A stretch of DNA of 64,000 nucleotides, from contig NZ_JPXI01000037.1 in NCBI RefSeq assembly GCF_000740675.1, forward strand, positions 62,001 to 126,000. The letters are read 5' to 3'. A program made the position numbers and the translations under genes. This stretch comes from Massilia sp. BSC265 (GTDB taxonomy: Bacteria > Pseudomonadota > Gammaproteobacteria > Burkholderiales > Burkholderiaceae_D). The notes below the pieces were generated by a model. It had not been told where the DNA came from, did no database searches, and was given only the letters and a program-made list of their open reading frames with translations. Of the stretch, positions 17,321 to 26,305 are shown piece after piece. Each line of letters starts with the position of its first letter. Within the stretch, counting starts at the first letter, position 1.

Positions 17321-18595
17321 TTACTTCATCCAGACCGCGTAGTTGGTGCCCGAGGTCTGCAGCGTCCAGCCGGCGCCCGGGCTCCAGCTGTTCGGGCCGA
17401 TCTTCATCGCCAGCTGGCGCGCGCTGCCGGTGACGATCGCCGCGTATAACCCTTGGGTGGCGGCCTGGATCGCGACGGGCGAGGTCGAATGCACGCCCGC
17501 CGTGCGGCGCGCCGCCATCAGCGCGCTGATCGGCGTCTTCAGGTTCCAGTTGTAGATGTGCGGATAGTAGACCGTCGGGATGCCCGGATGGCTCAGGATA
17601 TAGGCATAGCCCTGCATCACCGCGCCGCACGGCACCGGCCAGTGGTTCTGCCCGACGCCGCAGCTCTCGGAAGGCCCGGTGTCATGGTTGTCGACGAAGG
17701 TCACCGCCATCGCCGGCCACCAGCCGACCGCGCCCTGCGGCTTGCCGGAGGAATCGCGCAGGCGCCAGTAGTTGCCGTTGGCCAGGGCGTCGTTGAGCAG
17801 GCCTTTGGTCGTGAAGTCGAAGGCGCCGCAGCTGCTGCCGGTGCCGTTGATCCAGTTCATGATCTGCTGGCGGTGGGCGTCGATGTTGTTCAGGTCGAGG
17901 TCGGTCCACAGCTCGCCCACGCAGAACTGGGCGCCGAAGGCGTTCGCGTACTGCCCGGCGTACTGGGCGCCGAAGCCCTTCACGTAATCGAAGCGCAGCC
18001 CGCTGAAGCCGACCGGCTTGATGGTGTAGTTGAGCCAGTTGATGATGCCGTTCTGCGTTTCGCCGACATTGGTATGGTCGATGTCGCGGCCGGCATTGAA
18101 GCCCGAACCGGTATCGCCATTGCCGAGACCGCAATTGCACTCGTCGTTGTTGGCGATCGTGTAGCGGGTCCAGTTCGGGTTGGTGAAGTCGGACCAGCCG
18201 GTCGAGCCGACGCGGTGGTTGACGACGACGTCGGCGATCGCCCGGATGCCGTTGTTGGTGAAGGCACGCACCACGTTGGTCAGCTCGGCCGAGCTGCCGT
18301 AGCTGGAGCTGAGGTTGTTCAGCTGGCGCGGCAGATAACCCTCCCTCGCCGCCGAGTCGGACGACGGCGGCAGCCACACATGGCTGAAGCCCATCGCTTT
18401 CAGGTCGGCGACATTGCCGGCCAGGGTGTTGTACCAGTTCGGGTTGCTGTATCCCGCCGAGTTCCAGTGGAAGCCTTGCAGCAGGACGGCAGGACTATTG
18501 CCGGCCTGGGCCGGCGGCGTGGCGGCGCCGGCATGGGCCGACAACATGAGGGCACTGGTTGCGAGCAGGGCTGTAACGCTGACTTTCTTCTTCAT
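17321..18595 (-). CDS. Secreted alpha-amylase (GH13)
   Basis: A 424-residue exported GH13 alpha-amylase that hydrolyses starch alpha-1,4 bonds. The signal peptide is about residues 1-24. Catalytic residues are Asp203 (GLRFDYVKG), Glu228 (FCVGELW) and Asp305 (FVDNHDTG); the conserved DVVVNHR region is 122-128. The C-terminal domain is short, and there is no starch-binding module. GGAGGAG precedes the ATG. An AT-richer 280-bp promoter region lies upstream. A GGCGCC hairpin at about 17281-17301 is downstream but lacks a good T-tract. Confidence 0.95.
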   Translation of the reverse strand: MKKKVSVTALLATSALMLSAHAGAATPPAQAGNSPAVLLQGFHWNSAGYSNPNWYNTLAGNVADLKAMGFSHVWLPPSSDSAAREGYLPRQLNNLSSSYGSSAELTNVVRAFTNNGIRAIADVVVNHRVGSTGWSDFTNPNWTRYTIANNDECNCGLGNGDTGSGFNAGRDIDHTNVGETQNGIINWLNYTIKPVGFSGLRFDYVKGFGAQYAGQYANAFGAQFCVGELWTDLDLNNIDAHRQQIMNWINGTGSSCGAFDFTTKGLLNDALANGNYWRLRDSSGKPQGAVGWWPAMAVTFVDNHDTGPSESCGVGQNHWPVPCGAVMQGYAYILSHPGIPTVYYPHIYNWNLKTPISALMAARRTAGVHSTSPVAIQAATQGLYAAIVTGSARQLAMKIGPNSWSPGAGWTLQTSGTNYAVWMK

Positions 18596-18803
18596 GTCTC
18601 CTCCGGGTCGGTATTGCGGATTGGGTGATGAATCTCATTTTTTTCAGAAGCGGCAACCACGGTCAACAGCCATGCAAAACCAGTAGTTTAACTACGAAGT
18701 ACGGTAACAAAGTCGTGCATACATGGAATTGCCTGGTACATTTTCTGCTCGACGTATATGCATGTCAATTGAATCATGGGAAAGTTATGTAGTTCCGCTA
18801 CTT
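18596..18803. other. AT-richer promoter region upstream of the alpha-amylase
   Basis: No gene is seen. The stretch is noticeably richer in A+T than its surroundings and should contain the amylase promoter. I could not pick a convincing -35/-10 pair or a maltose-type operator by eye. Confidence 0.35.
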
Positions 18804-18836
18804 GAAAAAAAACGGCGAGTACTTACGCACTCGCCG
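18804..18836 (-). terminator. Rho-independent terminator of the RND efflux operon
   Basis: On the minus strand an 8-bp stem, CGGCGAGT/ACTCGCCG with an 8-nt loop, is followed immediately by TTTTTTTTC. It lies 41 bp beyond the stop codon of the outer-membrane component, the last gene of the operon. Confidence 0.9.
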
Positions 18837-18876
18837 CAAAGGGCAAAACGCCTGGAGAGGTGGACTACAGGGTCTA

Positions 18877-20361
18877 CTACTTCATTGCGATGGCATTGCC
18901 ATCTGCTTGGGCGGCGTCCCAGCCGCCGCCCAGTGCGCGGATCAGCGCGACCGTCGTTACCGCACGGTTGCCGCGCAGCTGGACGGCTGTACGCTCGACC
19001 GCCGCCAGGTTGCGCTGGGCATCCAACAGTTCCAGGTAGCTGGAACGGCCGGCGTCATACAGCTTCTGCGCCAGGTCGGCCGAACGACGGGCCGCTAACC
19101 GCGCCGCGTCGATCTGCTCGGCCTGGCCGGACAGGATGCGCAGGCCGGCCAGGTTGTCCTCGACCTCGGCAAAAGCGTTGAGCACGCTCTGGCGGTAGGT
19201 GCCCACTGATTCTTCCAGCACCGCGTAGCTAGCCTCGACGTTGGCGCGGTTGCGGCCGCCGTCGATCAGTGGCATCGAGGTGAGCAAGCCCAACACCCAG
19301 GAACGGCTGCTCCACTTGAACACTTCCGACATCGCGCCGCCGACACCGCCGCCGGCCGCGCTGATGGTCAAGGCCGGGAACATGGCGCCGCGCGCCACGC
19401 CGATGCGGGCATTCGAGGCTTCCATCGCACGCTGGGCGGCGGCGATGTCGGGCCGGCGTTCCAGCAGCGAGGACGGCAAGCCGGCCGGTATCGCGGGCAG
19501 CGCGGCGGCGTCCAGCAGCGGGCTCTTGCCGGCCACGTAGTTCGACGCCGGCTTGCCCAGCAGGACCGCCAGCGCATGCTCGGCGGTTGCGCGCTGGCGC
19601 TGCAGGCCGATCGCCTCGGCACGCGCCGTCGCCAGTTCCGTGCGGGCGCGCGACAGGTCGAATTCGCCGATGTCGCCCAGGTCGAAGCGGCGCTGCGTCA
19701 CTTTGACGCTCTCCTCGCGCAGGCGCACGGCCTGCGCCACCGTCTCCAGCTCGGCATCTAACGCGCGCAGGCGGAAGTAGGTCTGCGCCACGTCCGCCTG
19801 CAGCGCCAGCAGCACCGAGCGGTAGTTCGCTTCCGAGGTCGCCGCATCGCTGCGCGCCGCCGACACGCCCGCTGCTACACGGCCGAACAGGTCGACCTCG
19901 TAGCTGGCGGTGAGGTTGGCCGTATAGGTGCTCACCGGCTGGGTCGGCGTGCCCTGCGGCAGGTTTGCTTCCAGCGCCGACGGGCGGGCACGCTGGGCAC
20001 CGATGCCGACGCCGACCTGCGGTGCCCGGTCTGCCGCTGCGATGCCGGCGATCGCCCTCGCCTGCTTGACGCGGCTTGCCGCCACCGCCAGGTTGGCGTT
20101 GTTGGCCCCGGCTTCCTCGATCAGGGAGGCCAGCGCCGGGTCATTGAAGGCCAGCCACCACTGGCCGCGCGGCTGCTGCTCGGCCGGCTGCGCGGGCTTC
20201 CAGCGTGAGCCTTCCATACCCTCCACTTCGGTCGGCAGCTGGGAGTTACGGAACGCGGTCGGCGTCTCGACTGCCGGCTGTTTGAAGTCCGGGGTGGCGC
20301 AGGCGGTGAGCAGCAGGGCCGCCAACAGCGGGGCCACGCCCCGCGCAATCATGCTTTTCAT
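18877..20361 (-). CDS. Efflux RND outer-membrane factor (NodT/OprM family lipoprotein)
   Basis: A 494-residue outer-membrane channel lipoprotein, lipobox LLTAC with Cys21. Two OEP/TolC repeats are recognisable: VAASRVKQARAIAGIAAADRAP with YEVDLFGRV, and GVARGAMFPALTISAAGG later. It completes the tripartite pump with the two genes upstream. Start ATG 20359-20361 follows GGAAGGAG and lies 1 bp beyond the RND stop; the 32-codon upstream extension is a shadow of the RND gene. The operon terminator follows it. Confidence 0.93.
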   Translation of the reverse strand: MKSMIARGVAPLLAALLLTACATPDFKQPAVETPTAFRNSQLPTEVEGMEGSRWKPAQPAEQQPRGQWWLAFNDPALASLIEEAGANNANLAVAASRVKQARAIAGIAAADRAPQVGVGIGAQRARPSALEANLPQGTPTQPVSTYTANLTASYEVDLFGRVAAGVSAARSDAATSEANYRSVLLALQADVAQTYFRLRALDAELETVAQAVRLREESVKVTQRRFDLGDIGEFDLSRARTELATARAEAIGLQRQRATAEHALAVLLGKPASNYVAGKSPLLDAAALPAIPAGLPSSLLERRPDIAAAQRAMEASNARIGVARGAMFPALTISAAGGGVGGAMSEVFKWSSRSWVLGLLTSMPLIDGGRNRANVEASYAVLEESVGTYRQSVLNAFAEVEDNLAGLRILSGQAEQIDAARLAARRSADLAQKLYDAGRSSYLELLDAQRNLAAVERTAVQLRGNRAVTTVALIRALGGGWDAAQADGNAIAMK

Positions 20362-20362
20362 C

Positions 20363-23300
20363 TCAATGCACTCCTTCCAGGTCCAGGACCGGGGCCTTGG
20401 CTTGCGCCACCGGGGCTTTTTTCTCGAAACGCTTGGCCAAGGACCGCAGCAGGACATAGAACACCGGCGTCAGGAACAGGCCGAAGAAGGTCACGCCCAG
20501 CATGCCGGCGAACACCGCCACGCCCATTGCATGGCGCATCTCGGCGCCCGCACCGGTCGAGAACACCAGCGGCACCACACCCATGATGAAGGCGATCGAG
20601 GTCATCAGGATCGGACGCAGGCGCAGGCGGGATGCTTCCAGTGCGGCCTCGACGACACTGCGGCCGTGGTCTTCCAGCTCGCGGGCGAATTCCACGATCA
20701 GGATCGCGTTCTTCGAGGCCAGGCCCACCAGCACGAACAGGGCGATCTGGGTGAAGATGTTGTTGTCGCCGCCGGAGAGCTTGACGCCCACCAGCGCGCA
20801 CAGGATCGACATCGGCACGATCAGGATCACCGCCAGGGGCAGGGTCCAGCTTTCGTACTGGGCGGCCAGCACCAGGAACACCAGCAGCACGCACAGCGGG
20901 AACACATAAATCATGGTGTTACCGGCCAGGATCTCCTGGTAGGTCAGCTCGGTCCATTCGTAGGCGATCCCTTTCGGCAGCGTTTCCTTGGCCAGCTGCT
21001 CCATGATGGCCTGGGCCTGGCCCGAGGACACGCCCGGCGCCGCGCCGCCATTGATGTCGGCGGCCACGTAGTTGTTGTAGCGCTGGACGCGGTCCGGGCC
21101 GTAGCTGTTCTTCACCTGCATCAGGCTCGAGAGCGGGATCATCTCGCCCTTGTCGTTGCGCACCTTCAGCTGGGCGATCTGCTCCGGCTGCGAGCGGAAC
21201 TGCGCATCGGCCTGCACGCGCACCTGGTAGGTGCGGCCGAACTGGTTGAAGTCGTTCACGTACAGCGAGCCCAGGTTTACCTGCAGGGTCTGGTAGATGG
21301 TCGCCAGCGGCACGCCGAGCTGCTTGGCCTTGACGCGGTCCACGTCCGCGAACAGCTGCGGTACGTTGATCTGGAAGCTCGAGAACACACCCGCCAGTTC
21401 CGGCGTGCCCCAGGCCTTGGCCTGCAAGGCCTGCGTGGCCTTGTACAGCTCGTCGTAGCCGAGGTTGCCGCGGTCTTCCAGCATCAGCTTGAAGCCGCCG
21501 GTCGTGCCCAGGCCGTTGACCGGCGGTGGCGACAGCACCATGACAAAGGCGTCTTCGACGGTGCCCATGCGCTTGTTGATTTCGGCGGCGATGGCTTCGG
21601 CCGACTGCTCCGGCTTGCCCTTGCGCTCGCTGAACGGTTTCAGGCCGGTGAACACGATGCCGGCGTTCGGCGCATTGGTGAAGCCGTTGATCGACAGGCC
21701 CGGGAAGGCGATCGAGGACTCCACGCCCGGGATCTCCTTGGCGATGGTCGACATCTTGCGGATCACTTCATCGGTGCGATCCAGCGAGGCGGCATCCGGC
21801 AGCTGGGCGAAACCGATCAGGTAGCCCTTGTCCTGGGCCGGCACGAAGCCCGGCGGCACGACCTTGAACATGAACACCGCGGCAATGCCCAGCACCAGGT
21901 AGACGCCCAGCGTCGCGCTCTTCCTGCGCAGGACGGTCTTCACGCCGCCTTCGTAGCTGTGCGAGGCACGGCCGAAGAAACGGTTGAAGGCGGCGAAGAA
22001 GCGGCCCAGCACCTTGTCCATGGCGCGGGTCAGGCGGTCCTTGGGCGCATCGTGGGCTTTCAACAGGGCGGCCGACATGGCCGGGGCCAGGGTCAGCGAA
22101 ACGAAGGCCGAGATCACGGTCGAGATCGCGATGGTCAGGGCGAACTGGCGGTAGAACTGGCCGGTCAGGCCCGACACGAAGGCGATCGGCACGAACACGG
22201 CGCACAGCACCAGGGCGATGGCGATGATCGGGCCCGACACTTCCTTCATGGCCTGGATGGTCGCGTCATGCGGCGACAGGCCGTTGCCGATGTTGCGCTC
22301 GACGTTCTCCACCACCACGATGGCATCGTCGACCACGATGCCGATTGCCAGGACCAGCCCGAACAGCGACAGGGTATTGATCGAGAAGCCGAACATCAGC
22401 ATCACGGCGAAGGTACCGACCACCGACACCGGCACCGCCAGCAGCGGGATGATCGAGGCACGCCAGGTCTGCAGGAACACGATGACGACCAGGGCCACCA
22501 GCACCACGGCTTCCAGCAGGGTCTTGATCACCGAGTCGATCGACTCGCGCACGAACTGGGTCGGGTCATACACGATGCTGTACTCGACGCCTTCCGGGAA
22601 GTCTTTTGAGAGCTCTTCCATCTTGGCGCGCACGTCGCTTGATAACTGCAGCGCATTGGCGTTCGGCGCTTCGAAAATCGGGATCGCCACCGCCGACTTG
22701 TTGTTCAGCAGGGAACGCAGCGCGTACGAGCTCGAACCCATCTCGAGGCGTGCCACGTCCTTCAGGCGCGTGACGGCGCCGTCCTCGCTGGCCTTGACCA
22801 CGATCTCGCCGAATTCCTCGACGGTCGACAGACGGCCCTGGGTGTTGACGGTCAGCTGGAACTCGGCATCCTTGCTCGGCCCCTGGCCGATCACGCCGGC
22901 CGCGACCTGCACGTTCTGCTCGCGGATGGCGGCAACGACATCGCCGGCGGTCAGGTTGCGCGCCGCCACCTTCTGCGGGTCGAGCCAGACGCGCATGGCG
23001 TAGTCGCCCGAACCGAACAGCTGGACGTCGCCCATGCCGTTCAGGCGCGCCAGCTGGTCCTTGATGTTCAGCACCGCGTAGTTGCGCAGGTACAGGTCGT
23101 CATAACGGCCGTCCGGCGAATTCAGGTGCACCACCATGGTCAGGTTCGGCGAGCTCTTCACCGTGGTGACGCCGATCTGGCGCACTTCCTCGGGCAGGCG
23201 CGGCAGGGCGCGCTGCACCCGGTTCTGCACCTGGCTCTCGGCGCGGTCGATGTCGGTACCGATCGCGAAGGTCAGGGTCAGGGCCAGGGCGCCGTCCGAG

Positions 23301-23554
23301 GTGTTCTGGGAGCTCATGTAGAGCATGTCCTCGATGCCGTTGATCTGCTCTTCCAGCGGCGCGGCGACGGTTTCCGCGATCACCTTCGGGTTCGCGCCCG
23401 GATACTGGGCACGCACCACCACCGAAGGCGGCACCACCTCGGGATACTCGGACACGGGCAGCTGGAAGATCGAGATCAGGCCGCCCACGAAGACGATCAC
23501 CGACAGCACGACCGCGAAAATCGGCTTGTCGACGAAGAAGCGTGAAAAGTTCAT
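20363..23554 (-). CDS. RND multidrug efflux permease (HAE1/AcrB-MexF type)
   Basis: A 1063-residue inner-membrane proton/drug antiporter with 12 TM helices and two large periplasmic loops. Proton-relay aspartates are in GIVVDDAIVVVENVERN (TM4), and the N-terminus (FFVDKPIFAVVLSVIVFVGG) is typical of HAE1 pumps. It transports drugs or other hydrophobic compounds from periplasm and inner leaflet through the OMF. The length is normal. It starts 4 bp after the adaptor stop, with AAGGAG upstream. Together with a LysR gene 2.7 kb away it resembles mexEF-oprN-type loci. Confidence 0.95.
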   Translation of the reverse strand: MNFSRFFVDKPIFAVVLSVIVFVGGLISIFQLPVSEYPEVVPPSVVVRAQYPGANPKVIAETVAAPLEEQINGIEDMLYMSSQNTSDGALALTLTFAIGTDIDRAESQVQNRVQRALPRLPEEVRQIGVTTVKSSPNLTMVVHLNSPDGRYDDLYLRNYAVLNIKDQLARLNGMGDVQLFGSGDYAMRVWLDPQKVAARNLTAGDVVAAIREQNVQVAAGVIGQGPSKDAEFQLTVNTQGRLSTVEEFGEIVVKASEDGAVTRLKDVARLEMGSSSYALRSLLNNKSAVAIPIFEAPNANALQLSSDVRAKMEELSKDFPEGVEYSIVYDPTQFVRESIDSVIKTLLEAVVLVALVVIVFLQTWRASIIPLLAVPVSVVGTFAVMLMFGFSINTLSLFGLVLAIGIVVDDAIVVVENVERNIGNGLSPHDATIQAMKEVSGPIIAIALVLCAVFVPIAFVSGLTGQFYRQFALTIAISTVISAFVSLTLAPAMSAALLKAHDAPKDRLTRAMDKVLGRFFAAFNRFFGRASHSYEGGVKTVLRRKSATLGVYLVLGIAAVFMFKVVPPGFVPAQDKGYLIGFAQLPDAASLDRTDEVIRKMSTIAKEIPGVESSIAFPGLSINGFTNAPNAGIVFTGLKPFSERKGKPEQSAEAIAAEINKRMGTVEDAFVMVLSPPPVNGLGTTGGFKLMLEDRGNLGYDELYKATQALQAKAWGTPELAGVFSSFQINVPQLFADVDRVKAKQLGVPLATIYQTLQVNLGSLYVNDFNQFGRTYQVRVQADAQFRSQPEQIAQLKVRNDKGEMIPLSSLMQVKNSYGPDRVQRYNNYVAADINGGAAPGVSSGQAQAIMEQLAKETLPKGIAYEWTELTYQEILAGNTMIYVFPLCVLLVFLVLAAQYESWTLPLAVILIVPMSILCALVGVKLSGGDNNIFTQIALFVLVGLASKNAILIVEFARELEDHGRSVVEAALEASRLRLRPILMTSIAFIMGVVPLVFSTGAGAEMRHAMGVAVFAGMLGVTFFGLFLTPVFYVLLRSLAKRFEKKAPVAQAKAPVLDLEGVH

Positions 23555-23558
23555 GGCC

Positions 23559-24770
23559 TCACTCCTTGGCGGCGGTGTTCAGCGCCAGCTTGGTGCCGGC
23601 CTTGGCCGCAGCTGCAGCGACGACGGCATCCATCGGCACGATCTGCGGCGTGACCGGCGCCCCGGGGCGCACGCGCTGCAGGCCGTTGACGACGATCTTC
23701 TCGCCCGCCTTCAGCCCCGAACGCACCACGCGCATGCCGTCGACCACCGGGCCGAGAGTGACCGGACGGTACTCGGCCTTGCCGTCGGCGCCCACTACCA
23801 CCACGAACTTGCGGCTCTGGTCGGTGCCCACCGCGCGGTCGTTGATCACGATGGTGTTGCTGGCCACGCCGCTGCCCACCTGCACGCGAGCGAACAGGCC
23901 GGGGGCAAGCGCACGGTCCGGGTTGGCCAGGGTGGCACGCATGCGTACGCTGCCGGTGCGGGCGTCCAACTGGTTGTCGACGAATTCGAGCTTGCCTTCG
24001 TGCGGGAAGCCTTCCTCGTTGGCCAGGCCGACCTTCACCACTGCACCTTCTGCGCGCTGGGCGCGGGTGCCGACGCGCAGGTAGGTCTGCTCGTCGCCGT
24101 CAAAGCTGGCGTAGATGCGGTCTAACGAGACCACCGAGGTCAGCACGGCGCTGGCGTCGACCAGGTTGCCGAGGGTGATCTCGGCCTTCGACACGCGGCC
24201 GTCGATCGGCGCGGTGACGCGGGTATAGGCCAGGTTCAGGCGCGCCGCCTCGAACTGGGCCTGGGCAGCGCGGGCATTGGCGTCGAGCTCCTTCTGGGCG
24301 GCCGCCTTCTCGTCGAACTCGCGCTGGGCGATGGCTTTATCGGCGAGCAGGCGCTCGGCGCGCTGCAGTTCCAGGCGCGCCAGGTCGGCACGGGCGCGGG
24401 CCGCGTTGGCGGTTGCGCCGGCGCGGTCGGCTTCGGCCTGGTAGGGACGCGGGTCGATCACGAACAGCACGTCGCCCTTCTTCACTTCGGCGCCCGGCTT
24501 GAAGTTGACAGCGGTGATGTAGCCGCTGACGCGCGAACGGATCTCGACGGTTTCCACCGCTTCCAGGCGGCCCGAGAATTCCTGGGTCTCGGCCACCGGC
24601 TTTTCGATGACGACCGCGGCCGAGACCGGCGGTGCCGCGGGTGCTGCGGCGGCTGCGTCGTCCTTGCTGTTGGCGTCGGCGCAGCCGGTGAGCACGGCGC
24701 CAGCCAGGCCGGCGGCGGCGAGCAGGCCGACGAGTGTTCTTACCTTGCCCACGGTTTGTTGGTTATTCAT
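23559..24770 (-). CDS. RND efflux periplasmic adaptor (MFP) lipoprotein
   Basis: A 403-residue membrane-fusion protein, lipobox LTGC with Cys30. Domains in order: beta-barrel/lipoyl half (VEIRSRVSGYITAVNFKPGAEVKKGDVLFVIDPRPY), alpha-helical hairpin rich in Ala/Arg/Glu (about 95-165), second lipoyl half (APIDGRVSKAEITLGNLV) and membrane-proximal domain. ATG 24768-24770 is preferred to the in-frame TTG two codons earlier. It is the first gene of the pump operon; a perfect 20-bp palindrome lies 83 bp upstream. Confidence 0.93.
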   Translation of the reverse strand: MNNQQTVGKVRTLVGLLAAAGLAGAVLTGCADANSKDDAAAAAPAAPPVSAAVVIEKPVAETQEFSGRLEAVETVEIRSRVSGYITAVNFKPGAEVKKGDVLFVIDPRPYQAEADRAGATANAARARADLARLELQRAERLLADKAIAQREFDEKAAAQKELDANARAAQAQFEAARLNLAYTRVTAPIDGRVSKAEITLGNLVDASAVLTSVVSLDRIYASFDGDEQTYLRVGTRAQRAEGAVVKVGLANEEGFPHEGKLEFVDNQLDARTGSVRMRATLANPDRALAPGLFARVQVGSGVASNTIVINDRAVGTDQSRKFVVVVGADGKAEYRPVTLGPVVDGMRVVRSGLKAGEKIVVNGLQRVRPGAPVTPQIVPMDAVVAAAAAKAGTKLALNTAAKE

Positions 24771-25113
24771 GATCAACCTTTCTTATTGAGGAGACAAAAA
24801 CTTCCCTGTCGACGCCGGGTGCGAGCCGGAGTCGAAGAAAAAAGAGGGCCTGTCCACGCCTGCAGGCGTGGATGCCGGATTCGTTACTGGTCAGGAGGCC
24901 GCGCCCTCAGCGCGGCCGGGGCGATGGCGTCAACAGCGCATGCTGCGCAGGCAGACGCCGGTGTCGGCAGGTGCTCGTTTCATGGCTCACCTCTCTCTGA
25001 AGACGATCCCTCACGTCGCCGAAGCGACGGATTTTGGGAAAAAACGGGCCCTCCCCGTGCTCGCGGCACGTGGTTCATGGAAGGCAATGATTGTTAGGCT
25101 TGGTGCTGGCTGG
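24771..25113. promoter_or_regulatory. 343-bp leader/promoter of the efflux operon, with palindromes
   Basis: No gene is supported here. A perfect 20-bp palindrome TCCACGCCTGCAGGCGTGGA lies at 24853-24872. On the minus strand it is followed 8 bases later by a T-run, so it could act as an operator, an attenuator or a terminator for the hydrolase gene. A CGTCGC-TTCG-GCGACG stem with a UUCG-type tetraloop (minus strand) lies near 25015-25030, just beyond the hydrolase stop. Confidence 0.45.
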
Positions 25114-25950
25114 TCAGCGATCCAGTCCCGCAAGGAAGGTTGCGATCTCGCCAAGCGCGTGCACCTTGCATGCACATTCGTTGCGCCCGTCGGGTTCCTG
25201 CAGGGGAGCCGGCGGCATGCGCCGCACCGTGGTGCGTACGCCGGCGTTGATCAGTTTGGCGCCGTATTGTTCGGCCTCGTCGCACAATGGGTCGTCCTCG
25301 GCGGAGAGGATCAGGGCCGGCGGCAGGTTTTTCAGCCGGGTCGAACGCAGCGGCGAGGCGTACGGATGCGCGCGGTCTGCGGCGTGCGGCAGGTAGCCCC
25401 GGTAGGCGGCGGCGCAGTCGCTGGTGACCTTTTCGCGGTCCGGGCAATGGTTCATCTGGCGCATCGAGCACGTGGACAGGCCGGGGTCGAGCATCGGCAT
25501 GATCAGGATCTGCCCGGCCAGCTTGGGAGCGGCGCGGTCGCGCGCCATCAGGGCGCAGACGGCAGCCAGGTTGGCGCCGGCCTCGATGCCCATCACCACC
25601 AGTTTCTTGCCGGACCAGCCGAGCTTGGCCTTGTTCTTCGTGGTCCACAGCAGCACGGCATGCGCATCTTCCACCGCAGCCGGGAAAGGCTTCACCGTCG
25701 CCAGCGTGTAATTCGAGGCGAGCACCACGCGTTCTTCGCTGCACAGGGCCAGGTGGCGCAGCACGTCGTCCGCTTCCTGCAGGTCGCCGGACACGAAGCC
25801 GCCGCCGTGGAAGAACACGATCAGCGTGTCGCGCTTGGTGGCAGTGCCAGCCGTGTAGAGGCGCGCCGCCAGCGGACCTTCGGCGCCGCCGACCTGGAGC
25901 TCGCGTACCTCGACCGCGCCCGCCCGGACGTCTTCCAGCACTGCGCTCAT
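25114..25950 (-). CDS. Alpha/beta-hydrolase-fold protein (HSL-like) lacking catalytic Ser and His
   Basis: A 278-residue cytoplasmic protein with the hormone-sensitive-lipase fold. The HGGGF oxyanion motif (48-52) is intact and the acidic region AEDDPLCDEA (218-227) is present. The nucleophile elbow, normally GDSAG, reads GIEAG (121-125), with Glu123 replacing Ser (codon GAG at 25582-25584). The expected His-Gly-Phe near residues 245-252 reads RMPPAPLQ. Hydrolysis by the usual mechanism is therefore unlikely; a ligand-binding or regulatory role is possible. The reading frame is otherwise intact. AAGGAGG precedes the ATG, which overlaps the stop of the small upstream gene (ATGA). Confidence 0.82.
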   Translation of the reverse strand: MSAVLEDVRAGAVEVRELQVGGAEGPLAARLYTAGTATKRDTLIVFFHGGGFVSGDLQEADDVLRHLALCSEERVVLASNYTLATVKPFPAAVEDAHAVLLWTTKNKAKLGWSGKKLVVMGIEAGANLAAVCALMARDRAAPKLAGQILIMPMLDPGLSTCSMRQMNHCPDREKVTSDCAAAYRGYLPHAADRAHPYASPLRSTRLKNLPPALILSAEDDPLCDEAEQYGAKLINAGVRTTVRRMPPAPLQEPDGRNECACKVHALGEIATFLAGLDR

Positions 25951-26165
25951 GGGCGGCCTCCTTCGTTGGCCACGGCCCAGCGGCCGGCTCCGCCGTCGAC
26001 GCATGGCTCGCCACAACGCATCTCGACCTGCATCGAGAGCGCCTTCAGGCCGCGCGCTTCCGCGCCGGCAGCCTGCGAATAGGCGTCGGTCCCCAGCAGG
26101 CCTGCCAGCGCTACCCCGCTCAGGGCCACTGCTACCGTGGTGAAGATTCCGTCCCGAATGCGCAT
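25947..26165 (-). CDS. Small exported or membrane-anchored protein (72 aa), unknown function
   Basis: It begins MRIRDGIFTTVAVALSGVAL, a basic start followed by one hydrophobic segment (about 7-24), either a signal peptide or a single TM anchor. The remainder is short and carries two cysteines (MRCGEPC). GGAGC precedes ATG 26163-26165. Its TGA overlaps the hydrolase ATG by four bases, so the two are translationally coupled. It is divergent from the LysR gene across 140 bp. I do not recognise a family. Confidence 0.65.
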   Translation of the reverse strand: MRIRDGIFTTVAVALSGVALAGLLGTDAYSQAAGAEARGLKALSMQVEMRCGEPCVDGGAGRWAVANEGGRP

Positions 26166-26305
26166 GTCCAGCTCCGTTGTGTGTTTACTTTTTGTTGCGA
26201 TGCACACACTATAGCCATGGACTACAATCAGATAAAGATGTCAATAACGAATTGATTGTTCAGATTAACGAACAATCGGCCAAATCAGGAAATGGGAGGG
26301 CTCTC
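26166..26305. promoter_or_regulatory. Divergent promoter region: LysR regulator / small gene-hydrolase operon
   Basis: A 140-bp AT-rich gap between divergent genes, the usual place for a LysR operator controlling both sides. ATT-rich half sites occur (TTGATTGTTCAGATTAACGA at 26252-26271). No unambiguous T-N11-A box is claimed. GGGAGGG is the ribosome site of the LysR gene. Confidence 0.45.
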
